A stretch of 17,264 nt of DNA, taken from assembly GCA_043809365.1 (NCBI GenBank), contig JAZDDW010000025.1, positions 1-17,264 on the forward strand, written 5' to 3'. Within the stretch, counting starts at the first letter, position 1. Each line of letters starts with the position of its first letter. The notes under the pieces were generated by a model, which saw nothing but the letters and a program-made list of their open reading frames with translations, searched no databases and was not told where the DNA came from. The DNA is from CAJAUT01 sp043809365. GTDB lineage: Bacteria; Patescibacteriota; Microgenomatia; UBA1400; UBA12108. The translations under genes and the position numbers were made by a program. This document shows positions 7,303 through 14,142 of the stretch, piece after piece.

Positions 7303-8168
7303 CACTCCTTCACACCCCCGTTCTAGTCAAAGAAGTTACCGAGTTCTTAGCCCCCGACCCCGGCAAAGATTATATCGACACGACCTTGGGCTATGGTGGC
7401 CATACCCTCGAGTTGCTCCAAGCTGGAGCCTCTGTAGTCGGGATCGATCAAGATGCCGATATCCTCGAATTGGCCACCAAGAGGATTAACGAAGCCGGTT
7501 ATGGTTACCGCTTTACCCCCCTGCATTCTAGTTTCTCCTCCGCCCTCGCTTCCGACCGACTACCCCTAGACCACTATGCCGGTGTTCTTTTTGATTTGGG
7601 AGTCTCTTCGTATCAACTCGACACACCTAACCGTGGTTTTTCTTTCCGTTATGATGCTCCCCTAGACATGCGAATGGACAAATCTCTGGGTGTAACCGCC
7701 CGCGATCTTGTCAATGGTCTGGGCAAAAAAGAACTGGTAGCGCTTTTTAGAACTCTGGGAGAAGAGAAAGCCGCCCTCAAGCTCGCGGAAGCAATTGTGG
7801 ATGCTCGCAAAATCAAGCCCATCGAAACAACTAAGGAACTAGCCGATTTAATTGCCAAATTTGTCCCCCGCCACGGCAAAATCCACCCCGCTACCAAAGT
7901 TTTTCAAGCTCTCCGCATGGCCGTTAACGGTGAGCGAGAAGAGCTCAAAGCCGCCCTGCCCTCGGCTTTGAGCCACCTGGAAAATGGGGGAGTCCTAGCG
8001 GTGATTGCTTTCCACTCTCTCGAATACAGAATCGTCCAAGATTTCTTTGCCAACACTCCTACCCTCACCAATCTTACCCTCCTTCCCGTTGAACCAAGTG
8101 CTCTGGAGATTACCCGTAATCCCCGTTCACGTTCTGCCAAGTTGCGGGTTGGGAGGAAAACTATCTGA
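7299..8168 (+). CDS. rsmH: 16S rRNA (cytosine(1402)-N4)-methyltransferase RsmH
   Basis: SAM-dependent enzyme methylating N4 of C1402 in the ribosomal P site. The 289-residue product opens with HTPVLVKEV (5-13). It has the SAM-binding DTTLGYGGHT at 27-36 and VVGIDQDADIL at 46-56, LFDLGVSSYQLD at 97-108, RGFSFRYDAPLDMRMD at 112-127, HPATKVFQALRMAVNGE at 196-212 and AFHSLEYRIV at 237-246. The C-terminus NPRSRSAKLR (274-283) is typical. The usual AFHSLEDR is AFHSLEYR here, an Asp-to-Tyr change. The start overlaps mraZ by ATGA, with GGAG 8 bases upstream. The stop TGA lies in CTGA, where the next gene appears to start. Confidence 0.95.
   Translation: MTLLHTPVLVKEVTEFLAPDPGKDYIDTTLGYGGHTLELLQAGASVVGIDQDADILELATKRINEAGYGYRFTPLHSSFSSALASDRLPLDHYAGVLFDLGVSSYQLDTPNRGFSFRYDAPLDMRMDKSLGVTARDLVNGLGKKELVALFRTLGEEKAALKLAEAIVDARKIKPIETTKELADLIAKFVPRHGKIHPATKVFQALRMAVNGEREELKAALPSALSHLENGGVLAVIAFHSLEYRIVQDFFANTPTLTNLTLLPVEPSALEITRNPRSRSAKLRVGRKTI
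8152..8156 (+). promoter_or_regulatory. Strong Shine-Dalgarno site for a CTG start at 8165
   Basis: GGAGG sits inside the 3' end of rsmH, 8 bases before CTG 8165. The 5574 and 7299 starts also have GGAG followed by an 8-base spacer. No ATG, GTG or TTG exists at this distance in the frame that follows; the first GTG is at 8207. The site therefore argues for CTG as start codon. Confidence 0.65.
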
Positions 8169-8434
8169 AGATTATCAAAATTCTCTTTATTCTCGTCATT
8201 GCTTTAGTGTTGGGTAATGTTACCTTGACCAACCACAGTATCGACGAGTCACTTGTAGTCTCGCAGTTAAATCAAGAGATCAAATCACTCGAAGATCAAA
8301 ATATTCTCACTCAAGCTAGGATTGCCGAGATCGGTTCTCTCACGCTCCTTGCGGAAAAAATCTCCCAGGCAGGATACGTGGATAATGCTCATATTGTCGC
8401 CCTTCCCACTCCCGCTTCGATGGCTTTACGTTAA
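8165..8434 (+). CDS. ftsL: FtsL/DivIC-like septum protein, apparent CTG start
   Basis: Small bitopic division protein expected between rsmH and ftsI. Read from CTG 8165 it is 89 residues: a short basic start (KIIK), a transmembrane helix at about 5-20 (ILFILVIALVLGNV), then a coiled coil at about 33-65 (SQLNQEIKSLEDQN, then ARIAEIGSLTLLAEKI) and the short tail seen in FtsL/septum-initiator proteins. In E. coli FtsL forms a complex with FtsB, FtsQ and FtsI. If translation began at the first GTG (8207) the membrane helix would be lost, which makes little sense for this family. The frame is open from 8120 with no ATG, GTG or TTG before 8207. CTG 8165 overlaps the rsmH stop by 4 bases, exactly like the ATGA/GTGA joints elsewhere, and has GGAGG 8 bases before it. 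The family call rests on topology and position rather than on strong motifs. Confidence 0.75.
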   Translation: MKIIKILFILVIALVLGNVTLTNHSIDESLVVSQLNQEIKSLEDQNILTQARIAEIGSLTLLAEKISQAGYVDNAHIVALPTPASMALR

Positions 8435-8443
8435 GATATACTC

Positions 8444-10186
8444 ATGCATGAGCGGATTCAAATACTCTTTTTTGGTTTTCTGCTCGGTCTTGGTCTCATT
8501 ATTTTGCGTTTAAGTTATTGGCAAATTGTTCGGACCAATGAGTTAGCTTCTGCTGCACAGGATCAATATCTTGTGCGCGACGTCGCCCCGGCCACTCGTG
8601 GTGCGATCATGACTGCAGACGGGTACCCATTAGTTATTAACCAGCCCGTTTTTTCCCTTGGCGCCTATACTCCTGCGCTTGTCACCTCACCCACTCAAAT
8701 CGTTGAGCAAGTTGTCCCCTTGCTTAATCTCACGCTCGAGGATCCCTCTATCGCTACCGATCCAGCCAAGGCAGGATTAGCTTTAGAAGTACTCAAATCT
8801 AGCTTGCGCTCTACTATGCTCGAGCGGCTCACTAAAGGTGGTTATGCGGTCTTAGCCCGCAATTTGTCAGTCCAAGAAAAAACAATTATCGAGTCTTTAA
8901 ACATCCCTGGTCTTACTTTTGATCCTACTTTTGTGCGAGAGTATCCGGAAGCCTCCATGTCTGCCCAACTGACTGGATTTGTTGGTCGAGATGATGTGGG
9001 CAAAGCCGTCGGTTATTTCGGACTTGAGGGTTTTTATGACCGGGAATTATCCGGGCGTGATCGCGTCGAAAAGCAAGAAAAAGATGCCTCCGGCAACCCC
9101 TTGCTGATTGGTGATTTCCAGCTTTTACCAGGACGACGTGGTCGCGATCTCAAACTGTTTTTGGAGCGCGGGACTCAATATCTAGTAGAACAAAGCCTAA
9201 GAGATGCTCTTCTTAAATATGGTGCAGTTTCAGGAGAAGTGATTGTGATTGACCCCTCAACCGGAGGGATCCTGGCCATGGCTAGTTTGCCTACCTACGA
9301 GCCCGCTCGTTTTCATCTCTTTGATTCGAGTCTTTACAAAAACCCCGCCGTCGCCAATACCTATGAACCAGGCAGCACTTTTAAAGTCTTGGTAATGGCC
9401 GCAGCCTTCAACGAAGGAGCCGTCAAAGAAACTGACCAGTGTGATATCTGTGCTGCTCCCTACCCCATCGGTAAATACACGATCCAAACCTGGAACAACG
9501 AGTATCGTCCCGGTGCTACTCCCGAAGAAATTATTGTTCATTCGGACAACGTCGGGATGGTCTGGACAGAGCAAAAACTCGGCGGAGAAAAACTCCTTGA
9601 ATATCTTAAGAAATTTGGGCTAGGACAAAAAACGGGCATCGATCTCCAGGAAGAAGTCGCCTCACCCCTACGCTCTACCTGGGGCGATATCGATTATGCG
9701 ACCGCTTCTTTCGGGCAAGGGATTGCCGTGACCAGTATCCAAATGCTCGCCGCCGTCGCTTCTATTGCCAACCAAGGGGTCTTGATGGAACCACATCTTG
9801 TCCAGAGTGTCCGCGGCGACACCGAAGTGTCCATCCCCTCCAAAAGTAGGGGCGAGGTCGTCTCGCCCGAAACTGCCACACGAATTACCGATTTAATGAT
9901 CCAGGCAGTCGAGCAAGGTGAGGCCAAGTGGGCCGCCCCCAAAGGTTATACGATAGCGGGCAAAACCGGGACCGCCCAGATCGCCGTTTCTGGGTACTAT
10001 GATGCCGAGAAAACCATTGCGTCTTTTGTGGGTTTTGCCCCAGCCTACAATCCCCGCTTTGTCATGCTGGTCAAATTACGCGAACCCCAGACGAGTCAAT
10101 GGGGTTCTGAGACCGCGGCCCCCCTCTGGTTCTCCCTCGCCAAAAAACTTCTTTTACATTACAATATCCCTCCAGACAAAAAATAA
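8444..10186 (+). CDS. ftsI: Peptidoglycan D,D-transpeptidase FtsI (class B penicillin-binding protein)
   Basis: Cross-links septal peptidoglycan. The 580-residue product has an N-terminal membrane anchor at about 6-24, then the class B dimerisation region starting RGAIMTADGYPL (52-63). The transpeptidase domain carries all three active-site motifs: S311-T-F-K314 (in YEPGSTFK), S367-D-N369 and K507-T-G509 (in AGKTGTAQ). No PASTA domains follow. Position directly after the FtsL-like gene supports division-specific FtsI rather than elongation PBP2. The start ATG 8444 lies 9 bases after the ftsL stop, and no ribosome site is evident. Instead a -10-like TAAGAT (8432-8437) ends 6 bases before the ATG, so a leaderless secondary transcript is possible. 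Confidence 0.94.
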   Translation: MHERIQILFFGFLLGLGLIILRLSYWQIVRTNELASAAQDQYLVRDVAPATRGAIMTADGYPLVINQPVFSLGAYTPALVTSPTQIVEQVVPLLNLTLEDPSIATDPAKAGLALEVLKSSLRSTMLERLTKGGYAVLARNLSVQEKTIIESLNIPGLTFDPTFVREYPEASMSAQLTGFVGRDDVGKAVGYFGLEGFYDRELSGRDRVEKQEKDASGNPLLIGDFQLLPGRRGRDLKLFLERGTQYLVEQSLRDALLKYGAVSGEVIVIDPSTGGILAMASLPTYEPARFHLFDSSLYKNPAVANTYEPGSTFKVLVMAAAFNEGAVKETDQCDICAAPYPIGKYTIQTWNNEYRPGATPEEIIVHSDNVGMVWTEQKLGGEKLLEYLKKFGLGQKTGIDLQEEVASPLRSTWGDIDYATASFGQGIAVTSIQMLAAVASIANQGVLMEPHLVQSVRGDTEVSIPSKSRGEVVSPETATRITDLMIQAVEQGEAKWAAPKGYTIAGKTGTAQIAVSGYYDAEKTIASFVGFAPAYNPRFVMLVKLREPQTSQWGSETAAPLWFSLAKKLLLHYNIPPDKK

Positions 10187-10197
10187 ATTCCTGATAA

Positions 10198-10206
10198 TGT
10201 TAAAAT
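10198..10206 (+). promoter_or_regulatory. Possible extended -10 promoter for murE (leaderless)
   Basis: TGTTAAAAT is an extended -10 element (TG, one base, TAAAAT at 10201-10206). It ends 7 bases before the GTG start at 10214, so transcription would begin at or next to the start codon. No -35 box and no Shine-Dalgarno site are seen in the 27-base gap after ftsI. Confidence 0.35.
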
Positions 10207-10213
10207 CACCCTC

Positions 10214-11491
10214 GTGAGGTATCTATTAGCACTCTTGCACAAGCTTCGCCCCTTATTCCCCCAGAGCCTTGTCAACTATGGCTATCACCTTCCCAAGGCC
10301 TTTTTGGCCGCTAGACTCTACGGCAATCCCGGAGCTAATCTTGAGATTATCGGCGTGACTGGAACAGATGGTAAAACCACAACCTCTACTCTCATTTATC
10401 ACATCCTCAAAACTGCCAGGAAAAAGGTTGCCCTAATCTCCACAGTCGATGCCAAAATCGGGCATAAAAACCTCAAGACTGGGTTGCATGTTACCTCCCC
10501 CAACCCCTTTGCCCTCCAGGCATTACTGCGCCGCATGCGTTCACAAAAAATCCGCTACGTTGTCCTGGAAGTGACCAGTCATGGCCTGGACCAGTTTCGT
10601 ATCTATCCCCTTCGCCCAGAGATTGCAGTCCTTACCAATATTACCCACGAACACCTTGATTATCACGGGACGTTGGCTGCCTATATGGCTGCCAAGCTCC
10701 GCTTATTTAAGTCAGCCAAACACGCAGTGGTCAACAAAGATCTCTCTCTATTTAGCGAGATCAATGCTCGCCTACCCAAGGTCATGTTCTCGACTTACTC
10801 CCTCCATGAATCCTCGCAGCTCAAACCCGAAAACATTGAGTATTCCCAAGATCACACTACCTTTACGCTTGGCAACACCCTTTATTCTGTCCCCTTGACC
10901 GGTGAGTACAATCTCTATAATGTACTTGCCGCCATCTCTACCTCTTTGCTTCTAGATATCCACCAATCTGACATCAAACGCGCTCTCATGAGTTTCAAGG
11001 GGGTCAAGGGTCGTTTAGAGGCAATCGAGAACAAACGCGGCCTACATACTTATGTTGATTTTGCTCACACTCCAGGGGCTCTCCGCGCTGTCTTGACCAA
11101 CCTACGCTCATTCAAAAAACCCGGAGAAAACTTGATCGTCGTTTTTGGCGCGGCCGGCCTACGTGACGACACCAAGCGCCCCCTCATGGGAGCAGTTGCC
11201 GCCGAGCTCGCCGACCAAATAGTTTTGACGTCAGAAGATCCGCGCCTTGAAAGTGCTCAGCGTATTGCCAAGGACATCCTCTCTGGTATTCCCAACTCCA
11301 AGCGCAAAAATGTGACCATAGAGCTCGATCGCGCAAAAGCTATAGATCTCGCGATCAATCGCCTCGCCCGTCGTGGAGACTGGGTAATCAGTTGTGGTAA
11401 AGGTCACGAAGAATCCATGAACCTCGATGGCTACTCGGAGACTCCTTGGTCCGAACATGCAACCTTTATTCTTGCACTAAATCAAAAATAG
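10214..11491 (+). CDS. murE: MurE-like UDP-N-acetylmuramyl peptide ligase lacking the N-terminal domain
   Basis: Mur ligase adding the third amino acid of the peptidoglycan stem using ATP. In the 425-residue product the P-loop GTDGKTTT is at 50-57 (K54). Then come LEVTSHGLDQ (118-127), NITHEHLDYHGT (142-153, a MurE hallmark), GRLEAI (266-271), VDFAHTPGAL (281-290), FGAAGLRDDTKRPLMG (311-326), SEDPR (340-344) and GKGHE (395-399). In classical MurE the P-loop lies near residue 110, after a domain that binds the UDP part. Here only about 45 residues precede it, with LVNYGYHLPKAFLAARLYG as the visible part. The amino-acid-selecting motif, DNPR in diaminopimelate-adding enzymes, reads EDPR; Arg is kept but Asn is Asp, so the substrate is uncertain. 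The start is GTG 10214; no earlier in-frame start is apparent. Confidence 0.85.
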   Translation: MRYLLALLHKLRPLFPQSLVNYGYHLPKAFLAARLYGNPGANLEIIGVTGTDGKTTTSTLIYHILKTARKKVALISTVDAKIGHKNLKTGLHVTSPNPFALQALLRRMRSQKIRYVVLEVTSHGLDQFRIYPLRPEIAVLTNITHEHLDYHGTLAAYMAAKLRLFKSAKHAVVNKDLSLFSEINARLPKVMFSTYSLHESSQLKPENIEYSQDHTTFTLGNTLYSVPLTGEYNLYNVLAAISTSLLLDIHQSDIKRALMSFKGVKGRLEAIENKRGLHTYVDFAHTPGALRAVLTNLRSFKKPGENLIVVFGAAGLRDDTKRPLMGAVAAELADQIVLTSEDPRLESAQRIAKDILSGIPNSKRKNVTIELDRAKAIDLAINRLARRGDWVISCGKGHEESMNLDGYSETPWSEHATFILALNQK

Positions 11492-11499
11492 CGTGTAAT
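11472..11499 (+). promoter_or_regulatory. Possible weak promoter before the GlmU-HAD fusion gene
   Basis: TGTAAT at 11494-11499 matches TATAAT in 5 of 6 positions and ends 7 bases before ATG 11507. A poor -35 candidate, TTGCAC (11472-11477), lies 16 bases upstream. No Shine-Dalgarno site precedes this ATG. The spacing mirrors the murE start. Confidence 0.3.
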
Positions 11500-11506
11500 A
11501 CAAACT

Positions 11507-12922
11507 ATGGCAATCAGTAAATTACAAAAAATAAGTGCAGTAATTTTAGCTGCAGGTGAAGGTAAAAGAATTGGCCCTCATTTGCCAAAAGTACTCTATC
11601 CTCTCGCCGGAAAGCCGATGATTAGTTACATTCTCAACACTATTAAGGAAGTAGGGATCGAGGATATTTATGTCGTCACTGGGTATCGATCCGAAGATGT
11701 CCAGGCCAGTATTAATCGCCGCGCTTACTTCGTGTATCAACCAAGCCCGCTTGGTACCGGTCACGCTGTCCACTGCGCGCTCAAAGAAATCCCCCCCGAT
11801 ATCAATACCATTATGCTGGTAAATGGTGACGATTCTAGTTTTTATTCACCTCAAACTATTGCCAAAGTCATTACTTCACATCAATCATCAAGTGCAGTAA
11901 TTACGATGGTGACTGTCAAAGTTGAGCAACCACTCGGACTTGGGAGAGTTATAAGGAATAATCAAAATAAAGTAATTGCCATCCGCGAAGAAGTCGACGC
12001 CACGACAGCAGAAAAAGCGATCAAAGAAGTGGTCATAGGATTTTATGTATTTAATGTCGACTGGATCAGGAAAACTCTGGCCAAAATTAAACCAAGTCAA
12101 AGTGGCGAGTTATATATCGTCGACGCAATTAAGGTAGCCTGCGATGAAAACAAAACTATCAATGTTTTCAATTTAACCGATCAGAACGAATGGAAAGGAG
12201 TTAATACCCAAGAGCAGTTGTCGATTGCCAACAATCAGATGCTCGATTTGCTTCATGTCGAAGTCAAAAACAAGAAAAATATCCTATTTGATCTAGACGA
12301 TACCCTGCTATCAACGGACAAGCTCAAAGGAGCTATCGAAACAAAAGTACTTTACACAATCAAAAATGTCTTCAGCTCCAATTTGACTGACGAAGAAGTT
12401 AAATCTGCATTCTGGAAGGTCTATCGTGACCATAAGCTCAAGAATAAATGGGTTTCAATGCCCGAGCTGGGGGAGTTACTTGCAACTGAATATCGGGTAG
12501 AAGACGGTGGCTCCACCTTTAAACGACTCCTATATACGCTTCCGTTCTCAGATTACATAAAATTTGGTGTTAGAGAATTACTCACAAGTCTCGAGGAGAA
12601 AGTGAACAGAGTTATTCTTGCTTATGGCGACTTGATATATCAACCGATCAAGCTTAGTATCCTTGATCAATTAATTGACAACTACCACATCTACGAACAA
12701 CTGGACCAAAAAATGATTCAAGAAATTGCCAAGATATATCAAGATACAGAAACTTGGATGATTGACGACAAATTGTCAACCTTGTCTCAATTTAGCATCG
12801 CCATCCCAACTCTAAAAACAGTTTGGTTAACTGGAGGGCCATACCAGTCACACTCTTCATTTTCGCCCACCCACACAGTCGACTCAATTAGTCAATTAGA
12901 TGGGTTGTTCAAAGAATTATAG
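11507..12922 (+). CDS. GlmU-type uridylyltransferase domain fused to a HAD phosphatase domain
   Basis: Two-domain protein of 471 residues. Residues 8-245 are a sugar-1-phosphate nucleotidyltransferase of GlmU type: LAAGEGKR (14-21), LPKVLYPLAGKP (26-37, K28), PLGTGHAV (81-88), NGDD (106-109), GLGRVIR (144-150) and GVNTQEQL (231-238, where GlmU has GVNNRxQL). The Asn before Thr-Gly that contacts the sugar in E. coli GlmU appears replaced (EVVIGF, 174-179). Residues 256-445 are a HAD domain. Motif I is D262-L-D264-D265-T, and a helical cap lies at about 270-360. ILAYGD (369-374) sits where motif II belongs, K382 is the likely motif III lysine, and D420-D421 form motif IV. The GlmU acetyltransferase helix is absent; a hexapeptide-repeat protein is encoded next door. 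The gene is poorer in G+C than its neighbours. Likely role: UDP-GlcNAc supply, or a separate nucleotide-sugar route with a phosphatase step. Confidence 0.85.
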   Translation: MAISKLQKISAVILAAGEGKRIGPHLPKVLYPLAGKPMISYILNTIKEVGIEDIYVVTGYRSEDVQASINRRAYFVYQPSPLGTGHAVHCALKEIPPDINTIMLVNGDDSSFYSPQTIAKVITSHQSSSAVITMVTVKVEQPLGLGRVIRNNQNKVIAIREEVDATTAEKAIKEVVIGFYVFNVDWIRKTLAKIKPSQSGELYIVDAIKVACDENKTINVFNLTDQNEWKGVNTQEQLSIANNQMLDLLHVEVKNKKNILFDLDDTLLSTDKLKGAIETKVLYTIKNVFSSNLTDEEVKSAFWKVYRDHKLKNKWVSMPELGELLATEYRVEDGGSTFKRLLYTLPFSDYIKFGVRELLTSLEEKVNRVILAYGDLIYQPIKLSILDQLIDNYHIYEQLDQKMIQEIAKIYQDTETWMIDDKLSTLSQFSIAIPTLKTVWLTGGPYQSHSSFSPTHTVDSISQLDGLFKEL

Positions 12923-12925
12923 GAG
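12921..12925 (+). promoter_or_regulatory. Shine-Dalgarno site of the second nucleotidyltransferase gene
   Basis: AGGAG lies 5 bases before ATG 12931 and overlaps the upstream stop codon, which indicates translation in the same transcript. Confidence 0.6.
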
Positions 12926-12930
12926 TTACT

Positions 12931-14142
12931 ATGCAGATTCTTATTATCGCCGGTGGATCTGGCAAACGCATGCAACCTCTCGTCACTCACAAGAGTGTCT
13001 TTCCCTTTTTGGGCCAACCAATCCTCTCGCATATCCTCAACAATCTCACCATATTCAAGGCCCAAACAACCCTCATTGTCGCTCATCCCTCAGTCGAGCA
13101 AGAGATCAAAGTCATCGCTAGGCAGTATTCAGCCCAGACGATAGTTCAATCCAAGTCTCTCGGTATGGCCGACGCCGTCATTTCCGCCAAAAACCATCTT
13201 GATTCTAGTTCCCCGGTGTTAATTGTCGACGCAATTACCATTCAAGATCCTCAGGTCTACTCAACTTTTATGACCGCAATTACTCAACATCCATCCTCAA
13301 TTTTATTGGGAGGGAGAAAAGTAAGTGAGTACAAACACGGGGGTTATTTTGTCTTTGACACCCACAATCATCCCACAAAAATAATCGAAAAACCTGGATC
13401 AGACAATATGCCCAGTCCCTACCTCAAGCTAGTTTTAGATTACTATCCCGTGGCTCAAACAATCATCCAATCTCTAGAGTCAACACAGTCCACATCCGAT
13501 GATGTCTATGAGGTGGCTTTGTCCAAACTGATGGGTGATGGTAAAAGCAAAATGGTCGAAGTTGCTGGTATTCACTCCTCCCTCAAGTACGCGCCTCGCG
13601 TCCTAGATGTTATGGAAGTCTTTTTGACGCACTATTTGACTCCTGGTATCGACCCCACTGCCGCAATCGCCTCCAATGCGACCATCCTCGGCCAAGTCCA
13701 AATCGGCCGGAATGTGAGGGTTTTTGAAAATGCGGTTATCAAAGGTCCCGCCTATATCGGGGACAATACGGTAGTCGGAAACGGGGCACTAATTCGAGAG
13801 TCCTGTATCGAAGAGGGTTGCGAAATTGGCTACAACACTGAAGTTGCTCGCAGTTATGTCGGTCCCCACACCAAGTGCCATACTTCCTATGTGGGTGATA
13901 GTATCCTCGAAGGCCAAATCAACCTGGCTGCCGGAACCATCACCGCCAATCTCCGCTTTGACAATCGTACAGTCATGCTCAATCTACCCTCAGGCCGAAT
14001 CGATTCAGGACGGCGCAAATTTGGCGCTATTCTTGCCCACGGGACCAAGACTGGGATTCATGCCTCACTCATGCCCGGTACTGTGACCCAGCCGGACTCG
14101 ATTATTGGCACGGAGGTACTATATGCCCATGACAAAAAATAG
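12931..14142 (+). CDS. glmU: Bifunctional sugar-1-phosphate nucleotidyltransferase/acetyltransferase, archaeal GlmU-like
   Basis: The 403-residue product has an N-terminal nucleotidyltransferase domain (1-230) and a C-terminal left-handed beta-helix of hexapeptide repeats (about 243-400). N-terminal marks are IIAGGSGKRMQPL (5-17), K21 in THKSVFPFLGQPIL, SLGMADAV (76-83) and IIEKPGS (151-157). The usual Gly-Asp catalytic pair reads VD in LIVDAITI (97-104), so this half may be weak or altered. In the helix, AGTITANLRFDNR (334-346) and GRRKFGAILAHGTKTGI (360-376) follow the pattern of archaeal enzymes such as Sulfolobus ST0452 rather than bacterial GlmU, which has GAGTITCNYDG. The likely acetyltransfer to GlcN-1-P would complement the uridylyltransferase of the previous gene. 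It overlaps yvcK by 20 bases. Confidence 0.82.
   Translation: MQILIIAGGSGKRMQPLVTHKSVFPFLGQPILSHILNNLTIFKAQTTLIVAHPSVEQEIKVIARQYSAQTIVQSKSLGMADAVISAKNHLDSSSPVLIVDAITIQDPQVYSTFMTAITQHPSSILLGGRKVSEYKHGGYFVFDTHNHPTKIIEKPGSDNMPSPYLKLVLDYYPVAQTIIQSLESTQSTSDDVYEVALSKLMGDGKSKMVEVAGIHSSLKYAPRVLDVMEVFLTHYLTPGIDPTAAIASNATILGQVQIGRNVRVFENAVIKGPAYIGDNTVVGNGALIRESCIEEGCEIGYNTEVARSYVGPHTKCHTSYVGDSILEGQINLAAGTITANLRFDNRTVMLNLPSGRIDSGRRKFGAILAHGTKTGIHASLMPGTVTQPDSIIGTEVLYAHDKK
14112..14116 (+). promoter_or_regulatory. Shine-Dalgarno site deciding the yvcK start
   Basis: GGAGG inside the end of the upstream gene, 6 bases before ATG 14123. It favours that ATG over TTG 14105 and over the second ATG at 14129. 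Confidence 0.65.

Noticed and set aside
8207..8434. ftsL starting at GTG 8207
   Set aside because: It would lose the transmembrane helix and has no ribosome site at a proper distance; CTG 8165 fits better.
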